Assembly (NCBI RefSeq): GCF_904426505.1
Contig: NZ_CAJGBN010000001.1
Location: forward strand, 186,001-250,000
From: Rubrivivax sp. A210
Lineage (GTDB): Bacteria > Pseudomonadota > Gammaproteobacteria > Burkholderiales > Burkholderiaceae_C
Direction of reading: 5' to 3'
DNA length: 64,000 bases
Below, in pieces: positions 17,400-24,840 of the stretch. A program made the position numbers and the translations under genes. Numbering within the stretch: the stretch's first letter is position 1; the number at the start of each line of letters is the position of its first letter. A model generated the notes under the pieces. The model saw only the letters and a list, made by a program, of their open reading frames with translations. It did not search any database and was not told where the DNA came from.

Positions 17400-18914
17400 T
17401 CAGCGGTAGGGATGGGGCCCCGGCGCGGGGGGCCAGCCCGCGGCCTGCCGGTCGGCCTCGGGCGTGCCGATGCGGCCGAAGTTGAACAGCGGCCAACCTG
17501 GCGCCAAGACGCGGTGAACATGGAAGCCGGCCGCCGCGATGTCGGGCGACTGGATCGCCACGACCACGGCGGAAGGGGCCGCCTCGGCCATCAAGGCCTG
17601 CAGCGGCGCCGCCCCTGCTTCGGTCGGCAGCGGGCCGGTCGGCCGCGTCGCGCGCCGAATGGCATCGACCAATGCGCGCCCGCGCTGCGGCCCGGCATGC
17701 CAGCGATGGTGCGAGGCGGCATCGTCCAGCATGCGCAGGCGCGGCTGCTTGCGCAGGGGCTCGGGGTTCCTGACCAAGCCCTGCCAGCCCGACGCCGCTT
17801 CGAGCAGGGCGGCATCGGCCGCGGCCTCGATGTGCAGGCGTGCCGCGCTGCCGACCAGGAACCACGGCGCCTCGTCGTGCCACAGCAGGGCGAGAGCGAC
17901 AGCCGCCTGCGGCGCCCGGCCCAGCAGCGAAACTTGCCACTGCACGCCCGCCGCGTCCAGGCGCTGGCCGAGTTCTCGCGCCGCCGCACCCAGGTGGGCG
18001 GCACCCAGGGCCTGGCCGAAGTCCTGCAGATGCCAGGCGCGCGTCATCGTGCGGCGTTCCCACAGTTCCAGCAGCGCGCGTTCGGTGGCCTGGGCCGCGC
18101 TCAGGTGGGCGGCCGTGCCGTGTGAGTTCTGCGGGGCGTAGCGCGGCTCGTCGGGCCGCCATTCGCGGCTGAGGTAGGCCGCCGCGGCCGGCACCCAGAC
18201 CTTGGCGCCGTCGCGCAGCCGTTCACCGCGCACCCAGCCTATGCGCTGGCGGCCATCGAGCCGGGTCAGGCCCGCGGCTTCGCGCTGGGCCTCCGAGAGG
18301 CCGAAAAGCTCCGCGCCCAGGCTTTCTCCGGGCGCCAGTTCGCCGCGCCGCGCCAGGCGGATGCGCGACAGATCGGGCCGCAGCGCGCTGTAGCGCTCGA
18401 CCGCCTCGCCCAGCAGGCCTTGCGCTGCCGCCTCGGGCGTGAAGCCGTGGCCGCGCACGCCGATCTGGTCTTGCAGCCGCGGCATGTGGACACGGCCCGA
18501 GAGGCCGTGGCACAGCGCGTCGGCATCGACGCCCGGCGTGCGGCGCTGCAGGTCCGACACCAGGCCCAGCAGCGGGTCGCGCAGCGCGGCCAGCGGCACG
18601 GCGGGCGCACCCTTGGTGGGACTCTTGGGTGCAGCCGAACAGGACGGGCAGCCAGGCACGGCCAGCAGGGCATGGACGAAGGCCTGGCCGCCGTCCAGGC
18701 GCAGCACCGGCGCCAGCCAGCCGGGGCCGGGGTCCTGGGCCGCCAGCAAGGCCTGCAGTTCGGCATTGGGCGCGGGTTCTATCGGGCCCTGGGGCGCGAA
18801 GCCGGCCTCGCGCAGGCGCTGGCCCAGGCAGGCGATGCAGGGGCCGCCGCGCCGCCGGCGCATCAGGCAGAGGCCGGCGCGCGTGCGCCAGCCCATCAGG
18901 GCAGGGGGCTTCAC
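17400..18914 (-). CDS. YcaO cyclodehydratase with N-terminal zinc tetrad (SagD-like)
   Basis: This 504-residue protein ends in a YcaO domain (about 105-500) of the thiazole/oxazole-forming type. YcaO uses ATP to activate peptide backbone amides so that Cys, Ser or Thr side chains cyclise to azolines. YcaO segments LGEAVERYSAL and QATERALLELWERRTMT are visible. The first 100 residues hold two CxxC pairs (GPCIAC at 26-29, CPSC at 89-92). That zinc tetrad is typical of the E1-like partner protein's C-terminus, so this looks like a shortened partner fused to YcaO. A GTG start at 18914 overlaps the upstream stop as GTGA. An ATG at 18896 is the alternative. Confidence 0.87.
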   Translation of the reverse strand: MKPPALMGWRTRAGLCLMRRRRGGPCIACLGQRLREAGFAPQGPIEPAPNAELQALLAAQDPGPGWLAPVLRLDGGQAFVHALLAVPGCPSCSAAPKSPTKGAPAVPLAALRDPLLGLVSDLQRRTPGVDADALCHGLSGRVHMPRLQDQIGVRGHGFTPEAAAQGLLGEAVERYSALRPDLSRIRLARRGELAPGESLGAELFGLSEAQREAAGLTRLDGRQRIGWVRGERLRDGAKVWVPAAAAYLSREWRPDEPRYAPQNSHGTAAHLSAAQATERALLELWERRTMTRAWHLQDFGQALGAAHLGAAARELGQRLDAAGVQWQVSLLGRAPQAAVALALLWHDEAPWFLVGSAARLHIEAAADAALLEAASGWQGLVRNPEPLRKQPRLRMLDDAASHHRWHAGPQRGRALVDAIRRATRPTGPLPTEAGAAPLQALMAEAAPSAVVVAIQSPDIAAAGFHVHRVLAPGWPLFNFGRIGTPEADRQAAGWPPAPGPHPYR

Positions 18915-21900
18915 CGGGGCGGCGGAGCGTCCAGATCTTCCAGATGGCGGCGCACACCGTTGCGGAAGGTGGCGCGCATCATCAGGCAGAAGTCGTCGTG
19001 CGGCTTGCCGGCGATGGAGCCGGTGGCGGCATGGCTTTGCGCCATGCAGCCGCCGCCGCACAGGCCTTCGACCTCGCAGCCGGCGCAGCCTGCCATGCCG
19101 CCGGCATGGCGGGCAGCCACGTCGTCGGGCACGGGGATGCGGTGCTCGGCGGCGACGCTGGCGAGATCGGCGTATTCACTGTCAGGCACGGCATGGCAGA
19201 CCATCAGGCCGCCCGCCGGCGTGACGTAGAGCTCGCGCCCGGTGACGCCGCAGAAGTGGCCGGTGGGCGTGCTGTCGGCGAGCAGCATCTCGTCGGCCAC
19301 GCGCAGCTCGCCGGTGACCGGCAGGCCCAGGCGCCGGCCCTGCGCCCAGGCGGCTTCCAGCGCCTGCAGCATCTCCTGCGCCTGGCCGGGCTGCAGCGCC
19401 GGGCCTATCACCGGCTTGATGCCGACCGACAGCGGCGCATCGGGGTGCTGGTAGCGCAGCGCCGCGACATGGTCCAGCAGAGCCGGCAGGCCGGCGGCGT
19501 TGAAGGGCGTCAGCGTCACCGCGATGACCAGCGGCACGCGCGCCGCCACCAGGGCACGCGCGGCGCGGTCCACGCGCTCGAAGCTGCCGCGCTGGTTGCG
19601 GAAGACGCGATCGCGGTCGTTCACCGCGCCCACGCCGTCCATGCTGAGGTAGACCAGCACGTCGCCGCCCAGGGCCTGCAGCGCTGCCACCTGTTCGTGG
19701 TGGATCAGGGTGCCATTGGTATTGACCAGCCAGCGCACCGCGCCCGCCGGCAGGCCCGCGGTGGCGGTGGCGAAGAGATGCTGCATCAGCGGCCAGTTGA
19801 GGAAGGGCTCGCCGCCGAAGACGCGGATGGTCGAGCCCGGCAGGTCGCGCGGCTCCAGCAGGTCGCGCCAGGCGGCGACGGCGCGGTCGGCGGTCTCCAC
19901 GCTCATGGCCTGCCGCTTCTTGTCGCCCTCGTAGCAGTAGCTGCAGCTCATGTTGCAGCCGCCCTCGATGGTCAGGCGCAGGTGGTAGCCGCGGCGCGGC
20001 GCCAGTTGGCCGGCGCGCCAGCGGCGCAGCAGGTCGGGGCCATTGGGCAGGGGGCGCACCAGGGCTTCGATGTCCTCGACCTCGAGATTGCGCTCCTGCA
20101 GCGCCGGCCAGGCCGCGGCGGTGGCAGGGTCCAGTTCCACGGGCCCGCCGATGATGCGGTGGTAGACGAGGGCGCGGCTGCCAAAGGCCAGCAGGCGCAT
20201 GGGCCGGGCAAACTGCGCCGGCGGGCGCAGGCGTGCCGCCAGTTCGGCCTGCCAGGCGGCCAGCAGCGACTGCAGATCCTGCCCCGCCAGGCCTTGCACG
20301 CCAGCGTGCAGCGGGAAGGCCGCGCTGCGCCCGCGCAGGCCGCGCGCCAGCAAGGCGTCCAGCAAGCCATCGAAGCCTTGGCCCAATCCCCGCACGAGGA
20401 AGTCGACGAAATCGTGCGCCAGCCGGTAGCCGGGGTTGTCGTCCACCGGCAGTTCGGAGAACTGCAGCAGCGTGCTGGCTGGGCTGCAGCCCTCGGCACC
20501 GGCCAAGCAGGCGGTGACGAATTCGGCAAAGGCCTCGGCATGGGGCAGGGCGCCGGCCAGGCGCTCGGTATCCATGGTGGCGCCGGAGGCCCATTCGCAC
20601 AGGCCTTCCTCCAGCCAGGTCGGCACGCGCAACCCGCGTTGGCGCAGCGCGACGTGGGCGAGCTCGTGAGCCAGTTGTTGCTGAAAGACGCGCAGCCGCG
20701 TGCGCCCACCTTGCCGCAGCACGGCGACGCAGGCCGGCCCCTGCAGCACCACCACGGAGGAGGCCACCGTGCCCGCCATCCAGCGCAGCCAGGGGGCATC
20801 GTCAGGCAACTGGGCGGCACGGGCAAAGCAGGCGGCATCGGCGGCAATGAAGACGGCGATGGGATCGACCACCGGCCGCAGCCGCGACGGCAGGCAGGCC
20901 ACGGCCTGTTCCAGATGCGGCGCCAGTGCCTGCGCGGTGGCTGCAGTGGGTGCATCGGCGGCACCCAGGAGCAGGCCGCAGAGGCGGGTGAGCGAGGCCT
21001 CGTGCGGCGCCAGCGTCTCGAAGCGCTGGAGATCATCGCTATCCGTGCCGGGCTGCAGGGCGCCCAGCAAGCGCAATTCAGCCAGCGATTCAGCCAGCGC
21101 CTCGGCGTCGAAGATCTCGGCCGCTGCTGCTGGCGTGGCGCCGGGCAGGAAGAAGTCGAGCAGGTCGACCACGCCCTCAGAGACCTCGATGCCGGCCGCC
21201 GGCCAGGCCGGGTGCTGCAGCCGCCATTCGCCGTCCTGCTGCGGCGTGGCCGCCAGGTGCAGCGCAGTGCGCAGGCGCTCGTGCTCGGGGCTGGCAAACA
21301 TGCGGGCGGCTCCTCGGGCCAGTTGGCATTCGGCGTCGGGCTGGGCCTGCACGCCGGCGTGGTAGCGCACCATCATGCGCAGATAGCCGCGGCATTCGCG
21401 CTCGATGGCGCAGCCGCGGCAGGGCGCGCAGACGGCGCGCCACTCGCGTTGCAGCTGTTCCTGCATGTCAGGTGCGATGGCCGCCGCAACGTGCTCGAAA
21501 TGGCGATCGGGGAAGTGAGGGCGGAAGACGCGGCCATCGGGCCGCACCACCACGCTCACTGGCAGCGCGGCCGCCTCGCCGGGTGGGCGGCTGCCGCTGG
21601 TCCAGGGCCCGCTGACCGAGATTCCCAGTGCCAGGGCGCGGGCGCGCGCCGCCATCAGTGCCGGCAGCACCTGCCCGGGCTGGCCTACGCCCTGACCCAC
21701 GGGGTCGTCGGGCAGGGCCAGGAAGACCTGGTCGCAGCCGGCTTCATGGGCGCGTTCCATCAGTGCCACCAGCCGGTGCAGATTGCTGCCGGTGATGACG
21801 ACATTGAGCTGCATCGCCACACCGGCCTGGTGCAGCAGGACCAGGCCGCGCAATGCGGCGCTCAGGCTGGCGGCGCCGCTGTGCAGGCGGCGCTGGGCGT

Positions 21901-22360
21901 TGGATTCGAGGTCGGGCCCGTCCAGGCTGACATGGGCCCGCGCGCCCAGCGTGGCCAGGCGCGCGGCCAGCGCCGCCGTCACCAGCGTGGCATTGGTGTT
22001 GACGATGGGCGTGAGGCTCAGGCCGCCAGCGCGCAGGGCCTGCACCGCGGCTAGCGCGGCCTCCAGGCCCTTGGGGTTGACCAGGGGTTCGCCGCCATAC
22101 AGCGATAGATCGAAATGCGCCACGCCGCGCTCGCCCACGCACTGCGCGAAATCGTTGATGGCCCGGCGCACCAACTCCGGGCTCATCACGCGCCGCCCCG
22201 GCCGCTGGCCCTCGGGTACGGCGCTGGCCTGCTGCTCGGCGTGGAAATGGCAGTAGCTGCAGGTCAGGTTGCAGCCGTCAGCCAGCAGCAGGCGCAGATA
22301 GGGCGCACTGGCCGTGCGGGTCTGCTCCACATGGGCCAGGGTGCCGGGCGCGGCGGCCAC
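18911..22360 (-). CDS. Radical SAM - metallopeptidase-like - radical SAM/SPASM fusion protein
   Basis: This 1,149-residue protein has four recognisable parts. First is a radical SAM domain with CxxxCxxC at Cys30/34/37 and GGEPL at 89-93, followed by a short cysteine cluster (311, 314, 317, 323). Next is a small segment at about 380-440 that may be a winged-helix leader-binding module (inference). Then comes a gluzincin-like peptidase region with HELAH at 565-569 and WLEEGLCEW at 582-590. Last is a second radical SAM domain with Cys802/806/809 and GGEPF at 849-853, ending in a SPASM region (Cys1037, 1055, 1092, 1095, 1101, 1105, 1125). Radical SAM enzymes make thioether, C-C or epimer modifications in peptides. 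The GTG start lies 25 bp after the precursor stop. The exact reactions are unknown. Confidence 0.9.
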   Translation of the reverse strand: MAAAPGTLAHVEQTRTASAPYLRLLLADGCNLTCSYCHFHAEQQASAVPEGQRPGRRVMSPELVRRAINDFAQCVGERGVAHFDLSLYGGEPLVNPKGLEAALAAVQALRAGGLSLTPIVNTNATLVTAALAARLATLGARAHVSLDGPDLESNAQRRLHSGAASLSAALRGLVLLHQAGVAMQLNVVITGSNLHRLVALMERAHEAGCDQVFLALPDDPVGQGVGQPGQVLPALMAARARALALGISVSGPWTSGSRPPGEAAALPVSVVVRPDGRVFRPHFPDRHFEHVAAAIAPDMQEQLQREWRAVCAPCRGCAIERECRGYLRMMVRYHAGVQAQPDAECQLARGAARMFASPEHERLRTALHLAATPQQDGEWRLQHPAWPAAGIEVSEGVVDLLDFFLPGATPAAAAEIFDAEALAESLAELRLLGALQPGTDSDDLQRFETLAPHEASLTRLCGLLLGAADAPTAATAQALAPHLEQAVACLPSRLRPVVDPIAVFIAADAACFARAAQLPDDAPWLRWMAGTVASSVVVLQGPACVAVLRQGGRTRLRVFQQQLAHELAHVALRQRGLRVPTWLEEGLCEWASGATMDTERLAGALPHAEAFAEFVTACLAGAEGCSPASTLLQFSELPVDDNPGYRLAHDFVDFLVRGLGQGFDGLLDALLARGLRGRSAAFPLHAGVQGLAGQDLQSLLAAWQAELAARLRPPAQFARPMRLLAFGSRALVYHRIIGGPVELDPATAAAWPALQERNLEVEDIEALVRPLPNGPDLLRRWRAGQLAPRRGYHLRLTIEGGCNMSCSYCYEGDKKRQAMSVETADRAVAAWRDLLEPRDLPGSTIRVFGGEPFLNWPLMQHLFATATAGLPAGAVRWLVNTNGTLIHHEQVAALQALGGDVLVYLSMDGVGAVNDRDRVFRNQRGSFERVDRAARALVAARVPLVIAVTLTPFNAAGLPALLDHVAALRYQHPDAPLSVGIKPVIGPALQPGQAQEMLQALEAAWAQGRRLGLPVTGELRVADEMLLADSTPTGHFCGVTGRELYVTPAGGLMVCHAVPDSEYADLASVAAEHRIPVPDDVAARHAGGMAGCAGCEVEGLCGGGCMAQSHAATGSIAGKPHDDFCLMMRATFRNGVRRHLEDLDAPPPR

Positions 22361-22385
22361 GTTCAGCCCCCGGCGCCCGCGCCAC

Positions 22386-22625
22386 TCAGCCGCGCACGCA
22401 GCAGGCTATGCAGTCGGTCAGGCCCACGCGGCGCCCTGTGGTGAGCCACTGCGAGGTCTTGGCCGTGGTGAGGTCCATCTCGAGGCTGGCAGCGGCCAGG
22501 TCCGTGCCCCGCGCTGGCGTGAAGGCCAGCTCAGCGGGCACCGGCACCAGCTCGGTCACCACGGTGACATTGGCGGGCACCTTGATGCGCAGCTTGACGA
22601 CCTTTTTGATCGGAGGTTGGGCCAT
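22386..22625 (-). CDS. Candidate RiPP precursor peptide
   Basis: This 79-residue peptide is the first gene of the operon with the fusion protein and YcaO. The ATG at 22625 has a GAGG ribosome binding site at proper spacing; a longer frame upstream has none. Residues 1-40 are basic, valine- and proline-rich (KKVVKLRIKVPANV) and would be the leader. Residues 41-69 are Thr/Ser-rich with a single Trp60. The tail is LTDCIACCVRG with all three cysteines (72, 75, 76) of the protein, a fitting core for azole or thioether formation. I recognise no known precursor family. Its role is inferred from size, position and the cysteine tail. Confidence 0.8.
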   Translation of the reverse strand: MAQPPIKKVVKLRIKVPANVTVVTELVPVPAELAFTPARGTDLAAASLEMDLTTAKTSQWLTTGRRVGLTDCIACCVRG

Positions 22626-22672
22626 GAATTCCTCGCTTGGGTTGACGGACGCTGGGTCCGGGTGAAAGACAA

Positions 22673-22702
22673 AGTATGGAGCGGCGCCGCGCGCCCTGTC
22701 CA
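22673..22702 (-). promoter_or_regulatory. Probable promoter of the RiPP operon
   Basis: Reading the minus strand, TGGACA (22702-22697) is followed after 18 bp by CATACT (22678-22673). This is a reasonable sigma-70 pair about 50 bp upstream of the precursor start codon. Confidence 0.5.
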
Positions 22703-22777
22703 TCCCCGCGCCGCCGGAGATCCCCGCGGGCCGCGGGCGACTATGCTGCGCCACTCCCATCCCGGACGGCGCCGCCC

Positions 22778-24367
22778 GTGAAGCTCTGCCTGCTGTCGAT
22801 CAACTGCAACCACCGGCACTATTCGCTTGGCGTCTACGTGCTGGCGGCCATGGTGCGCCAGCACCTGCCGGAGGTGGGCGTGCGCGTCCACAACCATTCG
22901 GTGCGCACGACGCCGCGCCAGTTGCTGTTCGATGTGATGGCCGAGCCCGCCGACGTCTACGGCTTGTCGGTACACCACGGCCATGGCGACAGGGTGGTGG
23001 CGCTGGCGCGCGACATCCGGCGCCTGCAGCCTGGGGCGGTGGTCGTGATCGGCGGCGTCGATGTCGCGACGCTGGACGGCGCCAGCCTGGGTGGCTGCGT
23101 CGACTGGTGCGTGGTCGGCGAGGGCGAATGGGCCCTGGTGCATCTGTTGCAGGCGCTGCAGCGCGGCGAAGAGCCGGCGCCGCGGCCGGGCCTCGTGCGG
23201 CCGGGCCAGGCCACCGCGGCCGTGGGTGCCAAGCTGCTGCAACAGACCCATCTCGACGACTTCCCGTCGCCCTACCTGAACGGCGCCTTCGACGCCTGGG
23301 ACCGCCACCCCACGGCCTATGTCGAGACCTACCGCGGCTGCGTCTGGAACTGCAATTTCTGCCACGAGGGCCGTGGCCGCAGCGGCATCGCCAGCTATTC
23401 CGAGGCTCGCATTCGCGCCGAGCTCAACCTGCTGCTGGCGCGGCCCGAGGTCAGGCTGATCGAGTTTTACGACACCATCTTCAATGTCGAGGCGGCGCGC
23501 ACGCGCTGGCTGCTGCGCCACCTGATCGAGCACAACGCTCGCGGCGTGCGTTTCATCGGCGAGTTCATGCTCGAATGGCTGGACGACGAGGAGATCGCGC
23601 TGCTGGGCCAGGCCCGCTTCGCACTGATGGAAGTGGGCCTGCAGAGCAGCAATCTGCGCACGCTGCGGCGCAGTGGCCGCAAGACCGACCTGGACCGCTT
23701 CGCCGAGCGCGCCCGCGCCGTGCTGGAGCGCACCGACACCGATTTGTGCATCGACGCCATGTACGGCCTGGACGACGAGACGCTGGACGACTTCACGGCC
23801 ACGCTGGACTGGATAGGGCACCTGGAAGGCAGCAACGGCCGCCGCCCCACGCCCATCCTCTTTGCCACCCATGTCCACCCGGCGACGCGGCTGTTTCGCC
23901 GCAAGGGCCAGACCATGCTGCTGGACGCAGCCCGCGGCGGCCGCCCGCTGACGACGGCCACGCTCGCGCTGCGCGACACCGAGCGCTTCTACGAGATCTT
24001 CTACGGCTACCTCTGCCTGCGTGCCACCTTCCCGCGCAGCATGAACCGCGTCACCGGCGCACTGCTGCACCTGGCCGGCATCGAGCTGTCGCAGGTCTAT
24101 GCCGGCGTGGCGCGCGTGCTCAAGGCCGATGCCGAGACGCGCGTGGTCTTTGAGCAGGCCGACTGGAGCGAATTCCGCTCCAACCCCATGCTGCGGCTCT
24201 ACCTCGACGCCATCGACCGCCGCTACCTGCTGGCGGTGGCCGATGAACTGGGCGCCGCGGGAGATGGCCTGATCGAGGAATTGCAACGCTGCATCGCGCT
24301 GGAGCAAGGCGAGCCCGCCGCTCCATTGGAGCCCGACCCGCGCGGGGCCAGCACCGCCGCCGCGTGA
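22778..24367 (+). CDS. Probable B12-binding-domain radical SAM enzyme
   Basis: This 529-residue protein has an N-terminal Rossmann-like half (about 1-130, with VIGGVDVATLD and WCVVGEGEWAL) of the B12-binding type seen in class B radical SAM methylases, then a radical SAM core with Cys188/192/195 in YRGCVWNCNFCHEG. The C-terminal ~180 residues are helical and unassigned. Such enzymes often methylate unactivated carbons or rearrange peptides. The classical DxHxxG cobalamin-ligand motif is not obvious, so the domain may fold without binding B12. A GTG start at 22778 begins the fold. It is divergent from the precursor gene (152 bp), so it probably belongs to the same pathway. Confidence 0.82.
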   Translation: MKLCLLSINCNHRHYSLGVYVLAAMVRQHLPEVGVRVHNHSVRTTPRQLLFDVMAEPADVYGLSVHHGHGDRVVALARDIRRLQPGAVVVIGGVDVATLDGASLGGCVDWCVVGEGEWALVHLLQALQRGEEPAPRPGLVRPGQATAAVGAKLLQQTHLDDFPSPYLNGAFDAWDRHPTAYVETYRGCVWNCNFCHEGRGRSGIASYSEARIRAELNLLLARPEVRLIEFYDTIFNVEAARTRWLLRHLIEHNARGVRFIGEFMLEWLDDEEIALLGQARFALMEVGLQSSNLRTLRRSGRKTDLDRFAERARAVLERTDTDLCIDAMYGLDDETLDDFTATLDWIGHLEGSNGRRPTPILFATHVHPATRLFRRKGQTMLLDAARGGRPLTTATLALRDTERFYEIFYGYLCLRATFPRSMNRVTGALLHLAGIELSQVYAGVARVLKADAETRVVFEQADWSEFRSNPMLRLYLDAIDRRYLLAVADELGAAGDGLIEELQRCIALEQGEPAAPLEPDPRGASTAAA

Positions 24368-24426
24368 ACGACGCTGGCGTGACATCCTGGCGCCCCCGCC
24401 GGCCGCCCCTGGCCTAAGCTCGGCCC

Positions 24427-24729
24427 ATGGGTAGTTTCTCCTCCATCGCCGTGTCCGGCATGAATGCCGCGCAAGCGCGGCTGGACGCGGCGGCGCACAA
24501 CATCGCCAATGCCCAGACGCCGGCGCTGCGTCGCCTGCAGGTGGTGTCGGCCAGCCAGCCCCAGGGCGGCGGCGTGTCGACCGCGGTGTCGCAGCGCGAG
24601 GTCGACAACGGTTCGCTGGAATCCGACATGGTCGACCAGATCGTCGCCAAGCACAGCTTCCTGGCCAACCTGGCGGTCTTCCGCGCCGGCGACCGCATGC
24701 TGGGAACGCTGCTCGACGAGCGCGCCTGA
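24427..24729 (+). CDS. Short flagellar basal-body rod-like protein
   Basis: This 100-residue protein joins the N-terminal motif of axial flagellar proteins (SGMNAAQARLDAAAHNIANAQTP) directly to the C-terminal helix (GSLESDMVDQIVAKHSFLANLAVFRAGDRMLGTLLDE), leaving out the middle domain of FlgB, FlgC or FlgG. No other flagellar gene is near. The N- and C-helices are the parts that form the coiled rod core, so it could be a minimal rod subunit, a regulator of assembly or a remnant that is still open. It sits between the RiPP locus and fhs with no clear tie to either. Confidence 0.75.
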   Translation: MGSFSSIAVSGMNAAQARLDAAAHNIANAQTPALRRLQVVSASQPQGGGVSTAVSQREVDNGSLESDMVDQIVAKHSFLANLAVFRAGDRMLGTLLDERA

Positions 24730-24840
24730 GCCCTGAGCCTGGGCGCCGCGCATCGCGGCAATCCCGGGGGCGACAGGGTCGGCGCAGCCCGCACAATCGC
24801 CAGCCATCACCTCCGCCACCCGCCGCTGCCAGGAGCTGTC

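Noticed and set aside
18629..22054. A 1,141-codon open frame on the plus strand opposite the radical SAM fusion gene
   Set aside because: It is dominated by Gln, His, Arg and Gly without any motif and mirrors the codon bias of the well-supported minus-strand gene, a usual effect in GC-rich DNA.
24427..24729. Treating the mini flagellar rod gene as part of the RiPP locus
   Set aside because: It has its own family signature, and nothing in its sequence suggests peptide modification, transport or immunity.
24730..24840. Possible riboswitch upstream of fhs
   Set aside because: ZTP or THF riboswitch-like features were looked for, but I could not fit the conserved cores in this 110-bp gap.
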